29,137 nt of DNA from BA4 sp044376575 (lineage in GTDB: Bacteria; Bacteroidota; Bacteroidia; CAIKAF01): positions 1-29,137 of the forward strand of contig JBILKR010000023.1 of assembly GCA_044376575.1 (NCBI GenBank). Reading direction: 5' to 3'. Below are positions 8,279 through 16,488 of the stretch, one piece after another (within the stretch, counting starts at the first letter, position 1; every line of letters begins with the position of its first letter). The notes below the pieces were generated by a model. The model made no database searches and had not been told where the DNA came from. It saw nothing but the letters and a program-made list of their open reading frames with translations. A program made the position numbers and the translations under genes.

Positions 8279-9052
8279 TTATTCTCTCCAGCTTCCGTTA
8301 GTGGTTACTTGTTCCATTGATCCCACCTGAATCGTTGAATCCTGAACAATACGGCTATAGCTTTTGTACAAATCACCCAAAAAGTCTTTATAATTTGCAG
8401 AGGAAACAAAAACGGGAGAAGTCATTTCTTCACCGGTATTTAAATCGCCCGCATCCATAAAGAATGCTGTTCCTGCTGGTGAAAACGGAACCCAACGTAA
8501 TGAATCAACCGGAAATGTAACTGTATATGCACTTCCAATTACCGGTACCCATGTGGTATCAATCTTAACAAGACCCTTAGCAACAGCTACAGAGTCATCA
8601 ATATTTCCTTCCTGACGAACGATAGGCATTTTGCCGTTTTGAACAAATTGAATCAACTCATCAAAGCTTTTGCAATACGTTCCCTTTGCTTTTTTGTATG
8701 CAATTTGTGCTTCTCTGATTTTTATCAATCTTTCTTTAACCACTTGAAAACGTCCTTCCTCTAGTTCTTTAAACTTCAATTCATCAGCAATGGAAGCATA
8801 GTTACGATAAGCAAGAAACACTGCAGGGATAGTAATAGCGAGCGTAATAATCATAGAGTTTTTAGTGCTCAGAATTCCCATTGTTAGTAATATCCAGAGC
8901 ACAGAAAAAATAACAATAAACCCACCTGCCAGCATAAACCAAATGGATTGTGGTCGTTCAGGATTGATATTGGTTAACAATATTGCTAATCCTGTTACTG
9001 TAAATAATACAGGAACAATAAGCTTATTGAAATTCATCATAAAATTTTTCAT
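8279..9052 (-). CDS. Conserved membrane-anchored protein of unknown function
   Basis: The product is 257 aa. Three hydrophobic helices are visible at about residues 9-27, 36-60 and 64-82. They are followed by a charged helical stretch (FKELEEGRFQVVKERLIKIR) and a soluble domain of about 150 residues. The segment IREAQIAYKKAKGTYCKSFDELIQFV is reminiscent of pseudopilin-like proteins, where a long helix leads into a small globular domain, but this is only a resemblance. It is placed tightly upstream of rsmD and coaD. Alternative ATG starts at 9040 and 9037 would shorten it by 4 or 5 residues. I do not recognise a function. Confidence 0.8.
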   Translation of the reverse strand: MKNFMMNFNKLIVPVLFTVTGLAILLTNINPERPQSIWFMLAGGFIVIFSVLWILLTMGILSTKNSMIITLAITIPAVFLAYRNYASIADELKFKELEEGRFQVVKERLIKIREAQIAYKKAKGTYCKSFDELIQFVQNGKMPIVRQEGNIDDSVAVAKGLVKIDTTWVPVIGSAYTVTFPVDSLRWVPFSPAGTAFFMDAGDLNTGEEMTSPVFVSSANYKDFLGDLYKSYSRIVQDSTIQVGSMEQVTTNGSWRE

Positions 9053-9117
9053 GGCGATACTTTAGATTACAAAACTAACGATTTATATTATTTTCCAAAT
9101 ACAGAATCAAAATTTGA

Positions 9118-10668
9118 TTATTTAGCTATGGCTACTGAACGTTTTTCTCTGATTACGGTAACTTTTACCTGTCCAGGATAGGTCATATCATTCTGAATTT
9201 TTTGCGATATCTGGAAAGCCAGGTTATCCGATTCAGCATCAGTAACTTTATCACTTTCAACAATAACACGCAACTCCCTTCCGGCCTGAATGGCATAACT
9301 CTTCAAAACACCATTGTAGTCCATTGCCAGTGCTTCAAGTTCTTTAATACGTTTGATGTATGACTCAGCCATTTCTCTTCTGGCACCCGGACGGGCACCT
9401 GATATGGCATCACATACCTGAACGATAGGTGCATAGAGTGATGTCATTTCCACCTCATCGTGGTGAGCACCGATAGCATTGCATATTTCAGGTTTCTCCT
9501 TAAATTTTTCTGCCAGTTTCATTCCATAAATTGCGTGTGGCATTTCAGATTCACCATCAGGAACTTTACCTATATCATGCAGTAATCCTGCTCTTTTCGC
9601 AATTTTAGGATTTAAGCCCAGTTCAGAGGCCATGATAGCACAAAGATTAGCAACCTCACGGCTATGCTGCAACAGGTTTTGTCCGTATGATGAACGATAT
9701 CGCATCTTACCTACATGGCGAATCAATTCACTGTGTAATCCATGAATTCCTAAATCAATGGTAGTTCTCTTGCCGATTTCCATGATCTCTTCATCCACTT
9801 GTTTCTTCACTTTATTTACAACTTCTTCAACACGTGCGGGGTGAATTCTTCCATCCATTACTAATTGATGTAATGCCAAACGGGCAATTTCCCTGCGTAC
9901 GGGATCAAAGCATGACAATACGATGGCTTCAGGAGTGTCATCAATGATAATTTCAACGCCGGTAGCGGCTTCCAGCGCCCTGATATTTCTTCCTTCGCGT
10001 CCGATAATACGACCTTTTATATCGTCGCTTTCAATATTAAATACGGTAATGGCATTCTCAATGGCTGTTTCTGTGCCTAAGCGCTGAATAGATTGAATAA
10101 TGATACGTTTCGCTTCTTTAGTTGCATTTCCTTTCGCTTCTTCCATAATGTCCTGAACATAAGCCATAGATTCAGTTTTGGCCTCTGCTTTTAATGCTTC
10201 AATCAATTGCGACTTAGCCTCTTCCTGCGATAATCCTGCAATTGTTTCCAATTGCAATACCTGACGCTTGTGCATTTTTTCAAGATCCTGTTTTTTCTTT
10301 TCAATCATCTCCAACTGAGCATTGTAGTTCTCTTTTAATTGTGATGCTTCATTCTCTTTTCGTTTCAGGTCTTCCAGTTTTTGATTCAGCGTATTTTCTT
10401 TTTGTTTAATTCTGTTTTCTCCCTCTAAAATAGATTTATTTTTTTCGTTGATGTGCTTTTCATGTTCGGCTTTCAGTTGAATAAATTTCTCCTTAGCCTG
10501 AAGAATTTTTTCTTTTTTGATTACTTCTGCATCGTCTTCTGCTTTCTTTACGATTTCATTGGCTTTGGATTTATTGATGTTTTTCATCAATGAGAATCCT
10601 GCAAAAAAACCACCGCCAGCTGCAACTAAAACAGCTGATACAATAATAATGATTGTTGTTGTTTCCAT
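9118..10668 (-). CDS. rny: Ribonuclease Y
   Basis: RNase Y is a membrane-anchored endoribonuclease that initiates mRNA decay. The frame is open further upstream to a TTG at 10689, but the ATG at 10668 gives the expected N-terminus, with the membrane helix immediately following (about residues 3-27). The product is 516 aa. A long charged coiled coil covers about 30-150. A KH RNA-binding domain follows (GRIIGREGRNIRALEAATG). The HD hydrolase domain carries the catalytic pair His364-Asp365 in LLHDIGK and further metal ligands in IGAHHDE. All hallmark residues are present. It lies 56 bp downstream of zapA on the same strand. Confidence 0.97.
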   Translation of the reverse strand: METTTIIIIVSAVLVAAGGGFFAGFSLMKNINKSKANEIVKKAEDDAEVIKKEKILQAKEKFIQLKAEHEKHINEKNKSILEGENRIKQKENTLNQKLEDLKRKENEASQLKENYNAQLEMIEKKKQDLEKMHKRQVLQLETIAGLSQEEAKSQLIEALKAEAKTESMAYVQDIMEEAKGNATKEAKRIIIQSIQRLGTETAIENAITVFNIESDDIKGRIIGREGRNIRALEAATGVEIIIDDTPEAIVLSCFDPVRREIARLALHQLVMDGRIHPARVEEVVNKVKKQVDEEIMEIGKRTTIDLGIHGLHSELIRHVGKMRYRSSYGQNLLQHSREVANLCAIMASELGLNPKIAKRAGLLHDIGKVPDGESEMPHAIYGMKLAEKFKEKPEICNAIGAHHDEVEMTSLYAPIVQVCDAISGARPGARREMAESYIKRIKELEALAMDYNGVLKSYAIQAGRELRVIVESDKVTDAESDNLAFQISQKIQNDMTYPGQVKVTVIREKRSVAIAK

Positions 10669-10724
10669 AGGTTTACCATTTAGTGGCAATCCCGAAGTGA
10701 AAAGATATGATGAGAATGAAAGAT

Positions 10725-11018
10725 TTAATACTTACTCAGGTATTCTGAGAGAAAACTTTCCATTTCTTCTAATTGTTCTGTAACGGATTCATCCATCATT
10801 GCCCTTTTGCTATCTGTCTCAAGCGATTTTACTGCAAATTCAAGTGCACACATTGCAATCAAATCCTGTTTATCTTTCACTGCATAATTTTCCTCATATA
10901 CTTTCATTCTGTCATTAATCAACTTGGCAGCCCTGCGCATCAATTCTTCCTGCTCTGCCTTAATGGTGAGCGGATATGTTCTGTTGCCTAAGTTAATATT
11001 TATGGACAGGTTTTCCAT
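10725..11018 (-). CDS. zapA: Cell division protein ZapA
   Basis: ZapA binds and bundles FtsZ filaments at the division site. At 97 aa it has the standard length. The N-terminal beta strands (SININLGNRTYPLTI) are followed by the helical segment EEELMRRAAKLINDRM-like in the family; here it reads QEELMRRAAKLINDRM. A C-terminal coiled coil follows (LEFAVKSLETDSKR and onward). It begins 9 bp after the stop of a small coiled-coil gene and is followed by rny. Zap proteins often work with a coiled-coil partner, so the upstream neighbour is a candidate partner. Confidence 0.95.
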   Translation of the reverse strand: MENLSININLGNRTYPLTIKAEQEELMRRAAKLINDRMKVYEENYAVKDKQDLIAMCALEFAVKSLETDSKRAMMDESVTEQLEEMESFLSEYLSKY

Positions 11019-11027
11019 GAGGGGTAA

Positions 11028-11318
11028 TTATTTGTTTAAAAGGGCAAGGCATTTATCGATTTCACGGACCATAGCGTCGATTTTTATCTTAAGATCCGAT
11101 GAATTTTCTTCTCCTTCCGTCATATCTTTTGCCATTCGAATTGCCTTGTTCTGTTCTTCTAAATAATTGTTTTTAATTTTTAGTTCTTGTATGATCTTTA
11201 ATAAGTCTTGTTTCTCTGCATTCAATCGCATCTTTTCCTCTTCCAAATTTCTATGGAGGAGGATAAGTTTTTCTATTTTAGAATTCAAGCTTGTAATTAT
11301 CGACGAATAATTACTCAT
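11028..11318 (-). CDS. Small coiled-coil protein upstream of zapA (ZapB/ZauP-like candidate)
   Basis: The product is 96 aa, almost entirely helical and charged. Heptad-like spacing of Leu and Ile runs from about residue 8 to 62 (INSKIEKL-type pattern, LEEEKMRLNAEKQDLL, LKIKNNYLEEQ). A second helix at about 75-95 ends CLALLNK. No signal peptide or membrane segment is seen. It is the first gene after a strong promoter match and is followed 9 bp later by zapA. In other bacteria ZapA works with coiled-coil partners (ZapB in E. coli, ZauP in Caulobacter), so a role in the Z-ring is a reasonable inference, but sequence alone does not prove it. Confidence 0.82.
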   Translation of the reverse strand: MSNYSSIITSLNSKIEKLILLHRNLEEEKMRLNAEKQDLLKIIQELKIKNNYLEEQNKAIRMAKDMTEGEENSSDLKIKIDAMVREIDKCLALLNK

Positions 11319-11354
11319 TTATTCTCAAAGATTTAATGAAGAGAATGTAAAGTT

Positions 11355-11384
11355 CAAAGTTAATAACTCTTTTCAATAAAGCAA
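11355..11384 (-). promoter_or_regulatory. Promoter of the coiled-coil-zapA-rny run
   Basis: On the minus strand, TTG (11384-11382) is followed by exactly 19 bases and then TAACTTTG (11362-11355). This matches the Bacteroidota primary sigma factor consensus of a -33 TTG/TTTG element and a -7 TAnnTTTG box with a spacer of about 19. The start of transcription would be near 11350, giving a leader of about 32 nt before the ATG at 11318. Confidence 0.65.
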
Positions 11385-11405
11385 TAACTCATACGTTCAT
11401 TATAA

Positions 11406-11413
11406 TAAATTTG
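11406..11413 (+). promoter_or_regulatory. -7 box immediately upstream of the M23 peptidase gene
   Basis: TAAATTTG is a perfect match to TAnnTTTG and ends 6 bp before the ATG at 11420. No -33 TTG lies at the right distance. If used, transcription would begin within a few bases of the start codon, giving a nearly leaderless message. Confidence 0.4.
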
Positions 11414-11419
11414 GCGACA

Positions 11420-13141
11420 ATGAAATGGAGTAGAATTAAACATTTTTGCTTCGGAGTATTTTTACTTCTGTCATTATCAATTTGTGCACAGGAGGTTATA
11501 AAGGAAGGAGTGTTTCAATCTCCAATGAAGGGAGCATTAGACATCTCCGGAACTTTTTGTGCTATTCGTTCCAACCATTTTCATGCAGGTATTGATATAC
11601 GGACCAATGCCGAGGAAGGCTGGGAAGTTTTCAGTATTGGAGAAGGCTATGTTTCGCGAATTAAGGTTAGTCCTTATGGATATGGTAATGCATTATACTT
11701 AACACATCCGAATGGATTTACAAGTGTTTATGCTCATTTAAAATCATTTCATCCTGAAATTCAGCAATGGGTGAGAAATTGCCAGTATCAGTTAAAAAAG
11801 TGGGAACTCGATACCATTCTCCCCCGGGAATTGCTCAATATTAAACAAGGTGATTTGATAGCATACTCAGGAAATACCGGTAGTAGCGGCGGTCCTCACT
11901 TGCATTTTGAAATCAGAAAAACAAGAAACAATCAACTTGTTAATCCATTGTTATTCGGATTGTTTTATAAAGATTCCACACCGCCTAAATTTAATGGTTT
12001 AAGAATTTATCATTCGCAGGATAGTCTCTTGCATAATAGAAGATATAAAGATTATACATTGAAGAAAAACAAGTATGGTAAATATTATATTCCTAAAAAT
12101 GTTGTTCCTCATATTACAGGTTATGGTGGAATTGGTATAGATATTCAGGATTTTCAAGATTTATCGAAATTCAGAAATGATGTTTACCGGATAAAAATGT
12201 ATGTAGATGATGCATTGATATATGATGTTAAATTTGATAGTCTATTGTTCGATTATAGTCGTTTTTCAAATGCTCAGGCAGATTACTACGCCTACATCTC
12301 ATCTTCAGATAGAATACATCAATTGTTCAGGTTGCCGAATATGCCGGTGGATTATTATCTGTCAATAAAAAATAATGGAATTATTTCTTCAGGTTATCAA
12401 AAACAATCTGAAGTAAAAATTGTGATTGCTGATTTTAAGGACAACAAAGCAGAGCTTTCTTTTAATGTACATACTGTACCTCCAGAACAAACAAAAAATT
12501 GTATGCATCATCACATGCAGTGGGAAGATGCGCATGAATTGAAAAATAATGAAATTCAAGTTTACATTCCCGAAAAGGCATTGTATGAGAATGAAGATAT
12601 TAAAATGGAAATCATTGATTCAATTCTAGCCAATGGAAAACCATTTCTTCGTATTGGAAAGCAACAAATTCCATTACAGAAAGAAATCAAAGTTTCTTTT
12701 CCGAAAAATATTTTTCCATCAGAACATTCGGATCACCTTTTTCTTGAATGTAAAAATTCATTCAGTAAAAGACATTTTCATTTAACATCTGCTTCGTCAT
12801 ATCTGGAAGCCTGGGTAAAGGAATTAGGGACCTATGCCGTTGTGCTTGATACCTTAGCCCCAATATTCTCAGGGGGTAATATTTTTGATTCTTCTCTTGT
12901 AAAAACTATACAAAAAATACATGTAAAAATAAGTGATAATCTTTCAGGTATTAAGTCATTTAATGCTACATTAAACGGGGAGTGGATATTGATGGAATAC
13001 GAACATAAGACCAATCAGTTGTTTCATCTTCCAGATGGTAAATTGAAACCAGGCTTTAATGTGATAGAAATATATGCAGAAGATCAGGCGGGGAATTCTA
13101 CAACGATGAAATGTAACATTCAGGTGATTGATTCTCCCTGA
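11420..13141 (+). CDS. Secreted M23 family metallopeptidase (LytM/lysostaphin-like)
   Basis: M23 enzymes are zinc endopeptidases that cut peptidoglycan cross-bridges; some serve as regulators. The product is 573 aa from the ATG at 11420; the TTG at 11411 would add three residues and is less likely. Signal peptide: residues 1-23. The catalytic domain holds HFHAGIDIR (zinc ligands His55 and Asp59) and PHLHFEIR (His160 and His162, after GNTGSSGG). The domain is therefore predicted active. Residues 200-570 form an unusually long C-terminal part with beta-rich, Ig-like segments (ISDNLSGIKSF, EIYAEDQAGNS), likely for binding or positioning. It converges on gpsA with a 3 bp gap. Confidence 0.92.
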   Translation: MKWSRIKHFCFGVFLLLSLSICAQEVIKEGVFQSPMKGALDISGTFCAIRSNHFHAGIDIRTNAEEGWEVFSIGEGYVSRIKVSPYGYGNALYLTHPNGFTSVYAHLKSFHPEIQQWVRNCQYQLKKWELDTILPRELLNIKQGDLIAYSGNTGSSGGPHLHFEIRKTRNNQLVNPLLFGLFYKDSTPPKFNGLRIYHSQDSLLHNRRYKDYTLKKNKYGKYYIPKNVVPHITGYGGIGIDIQDFQDLSKFRNDVYRIKMYVDDALIYDVKFDSLLFDYSRFSNAQADYYAYISSSDRIHQLFRLPNMPVDYYLSIKNNGIISSGYQKQSEVKIVIADFKDNKAELSFNVHTVPPEQTKNCMHHHMQWEDAHELKNNEIQVYIPEKALYENEDIKMEIIDSILANGKPFLRIGKQQIPLQKEIKVSFPKNIFPSEHSDHLFLECKNSFSKRHFHLTSASSYLEAWVKELGTYAVVLDTLAPIFSGGNIFDSSLVKTIQKIHVKISDNLSGIKSFNATLNGEWILMEYEHKTNQLFHLPDGKLKPGFNVIEIYAEDQAGNSTTMKCNIQVIDSP

Positions 13142-13144
13142 ATT

Positions 13145-14164
13145 TTAAAAGTCAATATCCTCTCTTACCGGCAGCATCATTAAGTGCTGAATAGCTTCAG
13201 CGGCCGGATAATCTTCGAACAGGGCTTTGTACACCATTTTTGTGATAGGCGTTTTCCAATTATATTTCTCAGATAACTGATAAATTAATCGCGTTGTATT
13301 TACTCCTTCAGCTGTTTCTTCCATCTGCTGACGAATTGTTGAATAGGTAAGCCCTTGAGAAAGTTGATACCCAACTGAAAAATTTCGGCTGTTCGGACTG
13401 TAGCAGGTGGCCATGAGGTCGCCCATACCTGCAACTCCATAAAATGATTTTACAGATGCTCCCAGTTTTGTACCAATGTGTATCATTTCAATTAATCCTC
13501 TGTTAATTAAAAGTGCTTTTGCATTTTCTCCAACGTTCAGACCTGATGCAGCACCGGCGGCAATGGCAATGATATTTTTTAATACTCCGCAAAGCTCTAT
13601 TCCATAGATATCATCATTCATTAATACCTGAAAACGTTTACTGCGAAGAATATCTCCTACTGCATGTTGAATAGATTTATCTTTAGAAGCAATCACTGTT
13701 GCCGCAGGTTTATGTTCGTTGATTTCTCGTGATAAATTTGGTCCTGCGAGACATGCTACCTTCTGAGTTTTTAGCACTCTTTTCATAACCATGCTCATCG
13801 TCTCAACATGTTCAATGGAGCAATTATCAAGTGTGTCTGTAAGGTGTAATCCTTTGGTGCCGTGAGTAAAAATATGTCTGTCTTCTACCATTGATGAAAT
13901 CGGAAGAATGGCCTGTTCGAAATCTTTACCAGGTATGATGGGAAAAATATAATTACATGAATGCATCATTAATGCCGCATCATAAATAAGTATAACATCA
14001 TCGTGAAGTTTCCCTTCCAGTCTGTGTCTTGCAAGTTCGCATTGTTCAGTGTTTCGGCAAAGAATATATGTTGGATGCCCGTTCTCTGCAAGAATATTGG
14101 CAATGGCAACACCAAAGCTTCCAGGTCCGATAACCCCAACATGTTTGTATATGTCGTTTGTCAT
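13145..14164 (-). CDS. gpsA: Glycerol-3-phosphate dehydrogenase [NAD(P)+]
   Basis: GpsA reduces dihydroxyacetone phosphate to sn-glycerol 3-phosphate, the backbone precursor of phospholipids, in the cytoplasm. The product is 339 aa, a normal length. The N-terminal Rossmann motif reads VIGPGSFGVAIA; most relatives have GAGSWG, so Pro and Phe are minor substitutions. LAGPNLSREI and CGVLKNIIAIAAG (containing the catalytic lysine) are intact, as is AGMGDLMATC and the arginine-containing NSRNFSVG. It begins with ATG, 71 bp from the divergent metallophosphoesterase gene. Confidence 0.95.
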   Translation of the reverse strand: MTNDIYKHVGVIGPGSFGVAIANILAENGHPTYILCRNTEQCELARHRLEGKLHDDVILIYDAALMMHSCNYIFPIIPGKDFEQAILPISSMVEDRHIFTHGTKGLHLTDTLDNCSIEHVETMSMVMKRVLKTQKVACLAGPNLSREINEHKPAATVIASKDKSIQHAVGDILRSKRFQVLMNDDIYGIELCGVLKNIIAIAAGAASGLNVGENAKALLINRGLIEMIHIGTKLGASVKSFYGVAGMGDLMATCYSPNSRNFSVGYQLSQGLTYSTIRQQMEETAEGVNTTRLIYQLSEKYNWKTPITKMVYKALFEDYPAAEAIQHLMMLPVREDIDF

Positions 14165-14235
14165 GTGTTAAAAAATAAAAAACAGAGTAAAAATCCTTTT
14201 CCTTCGTGTTTCTTTACTAAATATTTAGAACAAAT

Positions 14236-15447
14236 ATGGGAAGAATTATTTTTCTGATGGTTTTCTTGTGCATTTGGTTGTTAATGGAGTTTCATCTGTT
14301 CAGGAGTTTTCGTTATTATTTTACGCCGGGATCTAAAGGAATGATGGTGTTCACTATTTTATGGTGGATTATTCCGGTATTTACTTTTGCGGCATTCTTT
14401 TTTATCAGACAGTTATCGCCCAATGTTCAAGTTTGGTTCATGAATTTACTCGGAATACTGTTTATTTCAAAATTGCTTGCATGGGTATTTATTTTATTGG
14501 GAGAAACAGGTTTTCTTGCAGCAAGAATGATGAAAGAGAATACACAGGAAATGATCGAATCCCGAAGAAAATTTATTTTTAATATAGGCCTGTTTACCAT
14601 GTTGGCTCCTATGGGTACGATGATTTATGGTATGCTTAAAACTGCCAAGGATTTTAAGATTCACAACCATCGTTTAGGATTTAAAAATTTACCTAAAGCA
14701 TTTCATGGATTAAAACTTGTGCAGATTTCTGATATACATACTGGAAGTATTCTTGATGCAGATGCATTGGAAAAAGCTGTACAAATGGTGAATGCATTGA
14801 AGCCTGATATTATTGTGTTTACTGGTGATCTGGTTAATAATATTACAGCAGAAGCGTTGCCTTTTGAAAATACTTTACGTCAATTCTCTGCACCATTGGG
14901 AGTGTATTCCATTTTAGGGAATCATGATTATGGCGATTATTATCGTTGGCCGGATATTGAAGGCAAGCGTAAAAATATGGAAGAGATGATTGCCTTGCAT
15001 CAGCGCATGAACTGGAAACTAATGCTAAACACCCATGAGATATTTGAAAGAGAAGGTGAAAAAATAGCCCTGCTGGGAGTAGAGAACTGGGGTTCAGCCT
15101 TGCGTTTCCCTAAATACGGTAAATTAGATCAGTCAAAAATCGGAACAGAAGAAATTCCTTTCAAAATATTATTGTCACATGATCCTTCTCATTGGGATAC
15201 AGCGATTCGTGGAAAAGAAAAAGATATTGATCTGACTCTTTCGGGTCATACACATGGTTTTCAGTTTGGGGTTGAAATTCCAGGATTCAAATGGAGTCCA
15301 AGTCAGTATGTGTATAAGCAATGGGCCGGTATTTATAAGGATGGGAATCAGGTTATCAATGTGAACAGGGGATTGGGTTGTATAGGTTATTCGGGGCGTG
15401 TGGGTATTCGTCCTGAAATTACATTGATTATACTTGAAACGGCTTGA
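14236..15447 (+). CDS. Membrane-anchored metallophosphoesterase (YkuE/YaeI-like)
   Basis: The product is 403 aa. Four hydrophobic helices occupy about residues 3-22, 35-57, 64-92 and 113-132. The calcineurin-like phosphoesterase domain follows. Its metal-binding motifs are complete: DIHTG (Asp166, His168), GDLVNN (Asp198), GNHDYGDY (Asn229, His230), LLSHDP and GHTHG (His338, His340). The end GRVGIRPEITLI is typical of the YkuE/YaeI group, members of which include UDP-2,3-diacylglucosamine hydrolase-like enzymes. The substrate is not evident; a lipid phosphoester or pyrophosphate is plausible. The gene starts a plus-strand run with the 133-aa unknown and a thioesterase. Confidence 0.92.
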   Translation: MGRIIFLMVFLCIWLLMEFHLFRSFRYYFTPGSKGMMVFTILWWIIPVFTFAAFFFIRQLSPNVQVWFMNLLGILFISKLLAWVFILLGETGFLAARMMKENTQEMIESRRKFIFNIGLFTMLAPMGTMIYGMLKTAKDFKIHNHRLGFKNLPKAFHGLKLVQISDIHTGSILDADALEKAVQMVNALKPDIIVFTGDLVNNITAEALPFENTLRQFSAPLGVYSILGNHDYGDYYRWPDIEGKRKNMEEMIALHQRMNWKLMLNTHEIFEREGEKIALLGVENWGSALRFPKYGKLDQSKIGTEEIPFKILLSHDPSHWDTAIRGKEKDIDLTLSGHTHGFQFGVEIPGFKWSPSQYVYKQWAGIYKDGNQVINVNRGLGCIGYSGRVGIRPEITLIILETA

Positions 15448-15498
15448 AATTAATCTTGTTTCTCTGTTTTTTTAAGACCTTTATCAAAATATTTAATC

Positions 15499-15900
15499 AT
15501 GAGTGATTTAATCAGTGAGTTGGAAAAAGTACATGTAGATATATCTAAACGTCTCGGGATAGATAGAAGCAATCTGCATTTTGAATATGTCAATGACGGA
15601 GAAGATAAGGTAATATTAAAACTCATTACAATCAATCCAAGGCATAAGCAATCATTTCTGTTTCATACATCCAACGGTTTTGGAGAAATGGATGCATTGA
15701 ATAAAATGTTGGAGTATGTAAAAATACATAAGCAGTATAAAGATAGTTATACAATTCAGTGGTCGTTAAATGGAGAAGAGGAGTTGCATACTTCATATTT
15801 CAGAGGAAAAAATATTTATGATGTGCTAGATAAGTTTTATTATGGTAAAGACATTACGGGTACAATTATTTTTAATATTTCATTAAATCCTATTTCATAA
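15499..15900 (+). CDS. Conserved hypothetical protein, 133 aa
   Basis: I do not recognise this family. The product is small, soluble and acidic/charged, with no signal peptide or membrane segment. An N-terminal helix (LISELEKVHVDISKRLG) is followed by alternating strands (LHFEYVND, KVILKLITI, QSFLFHT), a helix (MDALNKMLEYVKIH) and further strands (YTIQWSLNG, HTSYFRG, GTIIFNISL). This is an alpha/beta pattern. The stop lies 1 bp before the ATG of the thioesterase gene, so translation is probably coupled. The metallophosphoesterase gene ends 51 bp upstream. The real-gene call rests on the tight spacing and clean start. Confidence 0.8.
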   Translation: MSDLISELEKVHVDISKRLGIDRSNLHFEYVNDGEDKVILKLITINPRHKQSFLFHTSNGFGEMDALNKMLEYVKIHKQYKDSYTIQWSLNGEEELHTSYFRGKNIYDVLDKFYYGKDITGTIIFNISLNPIS

Positions 15901-15901
15901 C

Positions 15902-16318
15902 ATGGCTTTCAATCATTCTGTAAAAATTCAGTTACGATTTGCTGATACTGATATGCTTGGACATATTAATAATGCAAATTTTTTAACTTACATGGAAGTA
16001 GCACGTATGAGTTATTTTCAGCGGGTTTTTGGCAATACTATTGACTGGAAAAAGGAAGGTATAATTTTAGCGAAAGCTGTTGTTGAATATAAGCAGCCCA
16101 TTTTTATCGAAGATGATATCCATGTGCATATTTGTATTGATCACATCAGCTCTAAAAGTTTTAATATGTCATATCAGTTTGTAAAAGAAAATACAAACGA
16201 TAAAATAATTGCAGCACAAGGTTCAACGTTGATGGTGTGTTATGACTACATTGCGAATCACAGTATTTTTATGCCTCAGCGCTGGAAGGAAATTATCTCA
16301 GTATTTGAGGGGATGTGA
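15902..16318 (+). CDS. Acyl-CoA thioesterase, hotdog fold (4HBT family)
   Basis: The product is 138 aa, the normal size for a single hotdog domain. The signature RFADTDMLGHINNANFLTYM is near the N-terminus. Asp17 sits where the catalytic aspartate of 4-hydroxybenzoyl-CoA thioesterase and YbgC-like enzymes lies, followed by GHINN and the long helix MEVARMSYFQR. Such enzymes hydrolyse acyl-CoA thioesters in the cytoplasm; chain-length preference cannot be read from the sequence. The gene follows the 133-aa unknown by 1 bp. Confidence 0.92.
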   Translation: MAFNHSVKIQLRFADTDMLGHINNANFLTYMEVARMSYFQRVFGNTIDWKKEGIILAKAVVEYKQPIFIEDDIHVHICIDHISSKSFNMSYQFVKENTNDKIIAAQGSTLMVCYDYIANHSIFMPQRWKEIISVFEGM

Positions 16319-16344
16319 TAAGTATGTAAGAAACAATCATCTTT

Positions 16345-16364
16345 AATTTATTTTTAAATAAATT
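16345..16364 (+). terminator. Possible AT-only terminator hairpin
   Basis: A perfect 9-bp inverted repeat, AATTTATTT and AAATAAATT separated by TT, lies 26 bp after the thioesterase stop and is followed by CTATTTTT. The stem contains no G-C pairs, so its strength is doubtful. A second small hairpin (CAATTGA/TCAATTG) is at 16387-16404. The rest of this 170-bp convergent gap shows nothing recognisable. Confidence 0.3.
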
Positions 16365-16488
16365 CTATTTTTAATTCCTGAAATTTCAATTGATCTCTCA
16401 ATTGTAAATACCCAATCACATTTAGGGTGTACTCTAAAAAGACAAGTTGAATTAAATCAAAGGGTACAACATAGTTTACAACCTCTGT

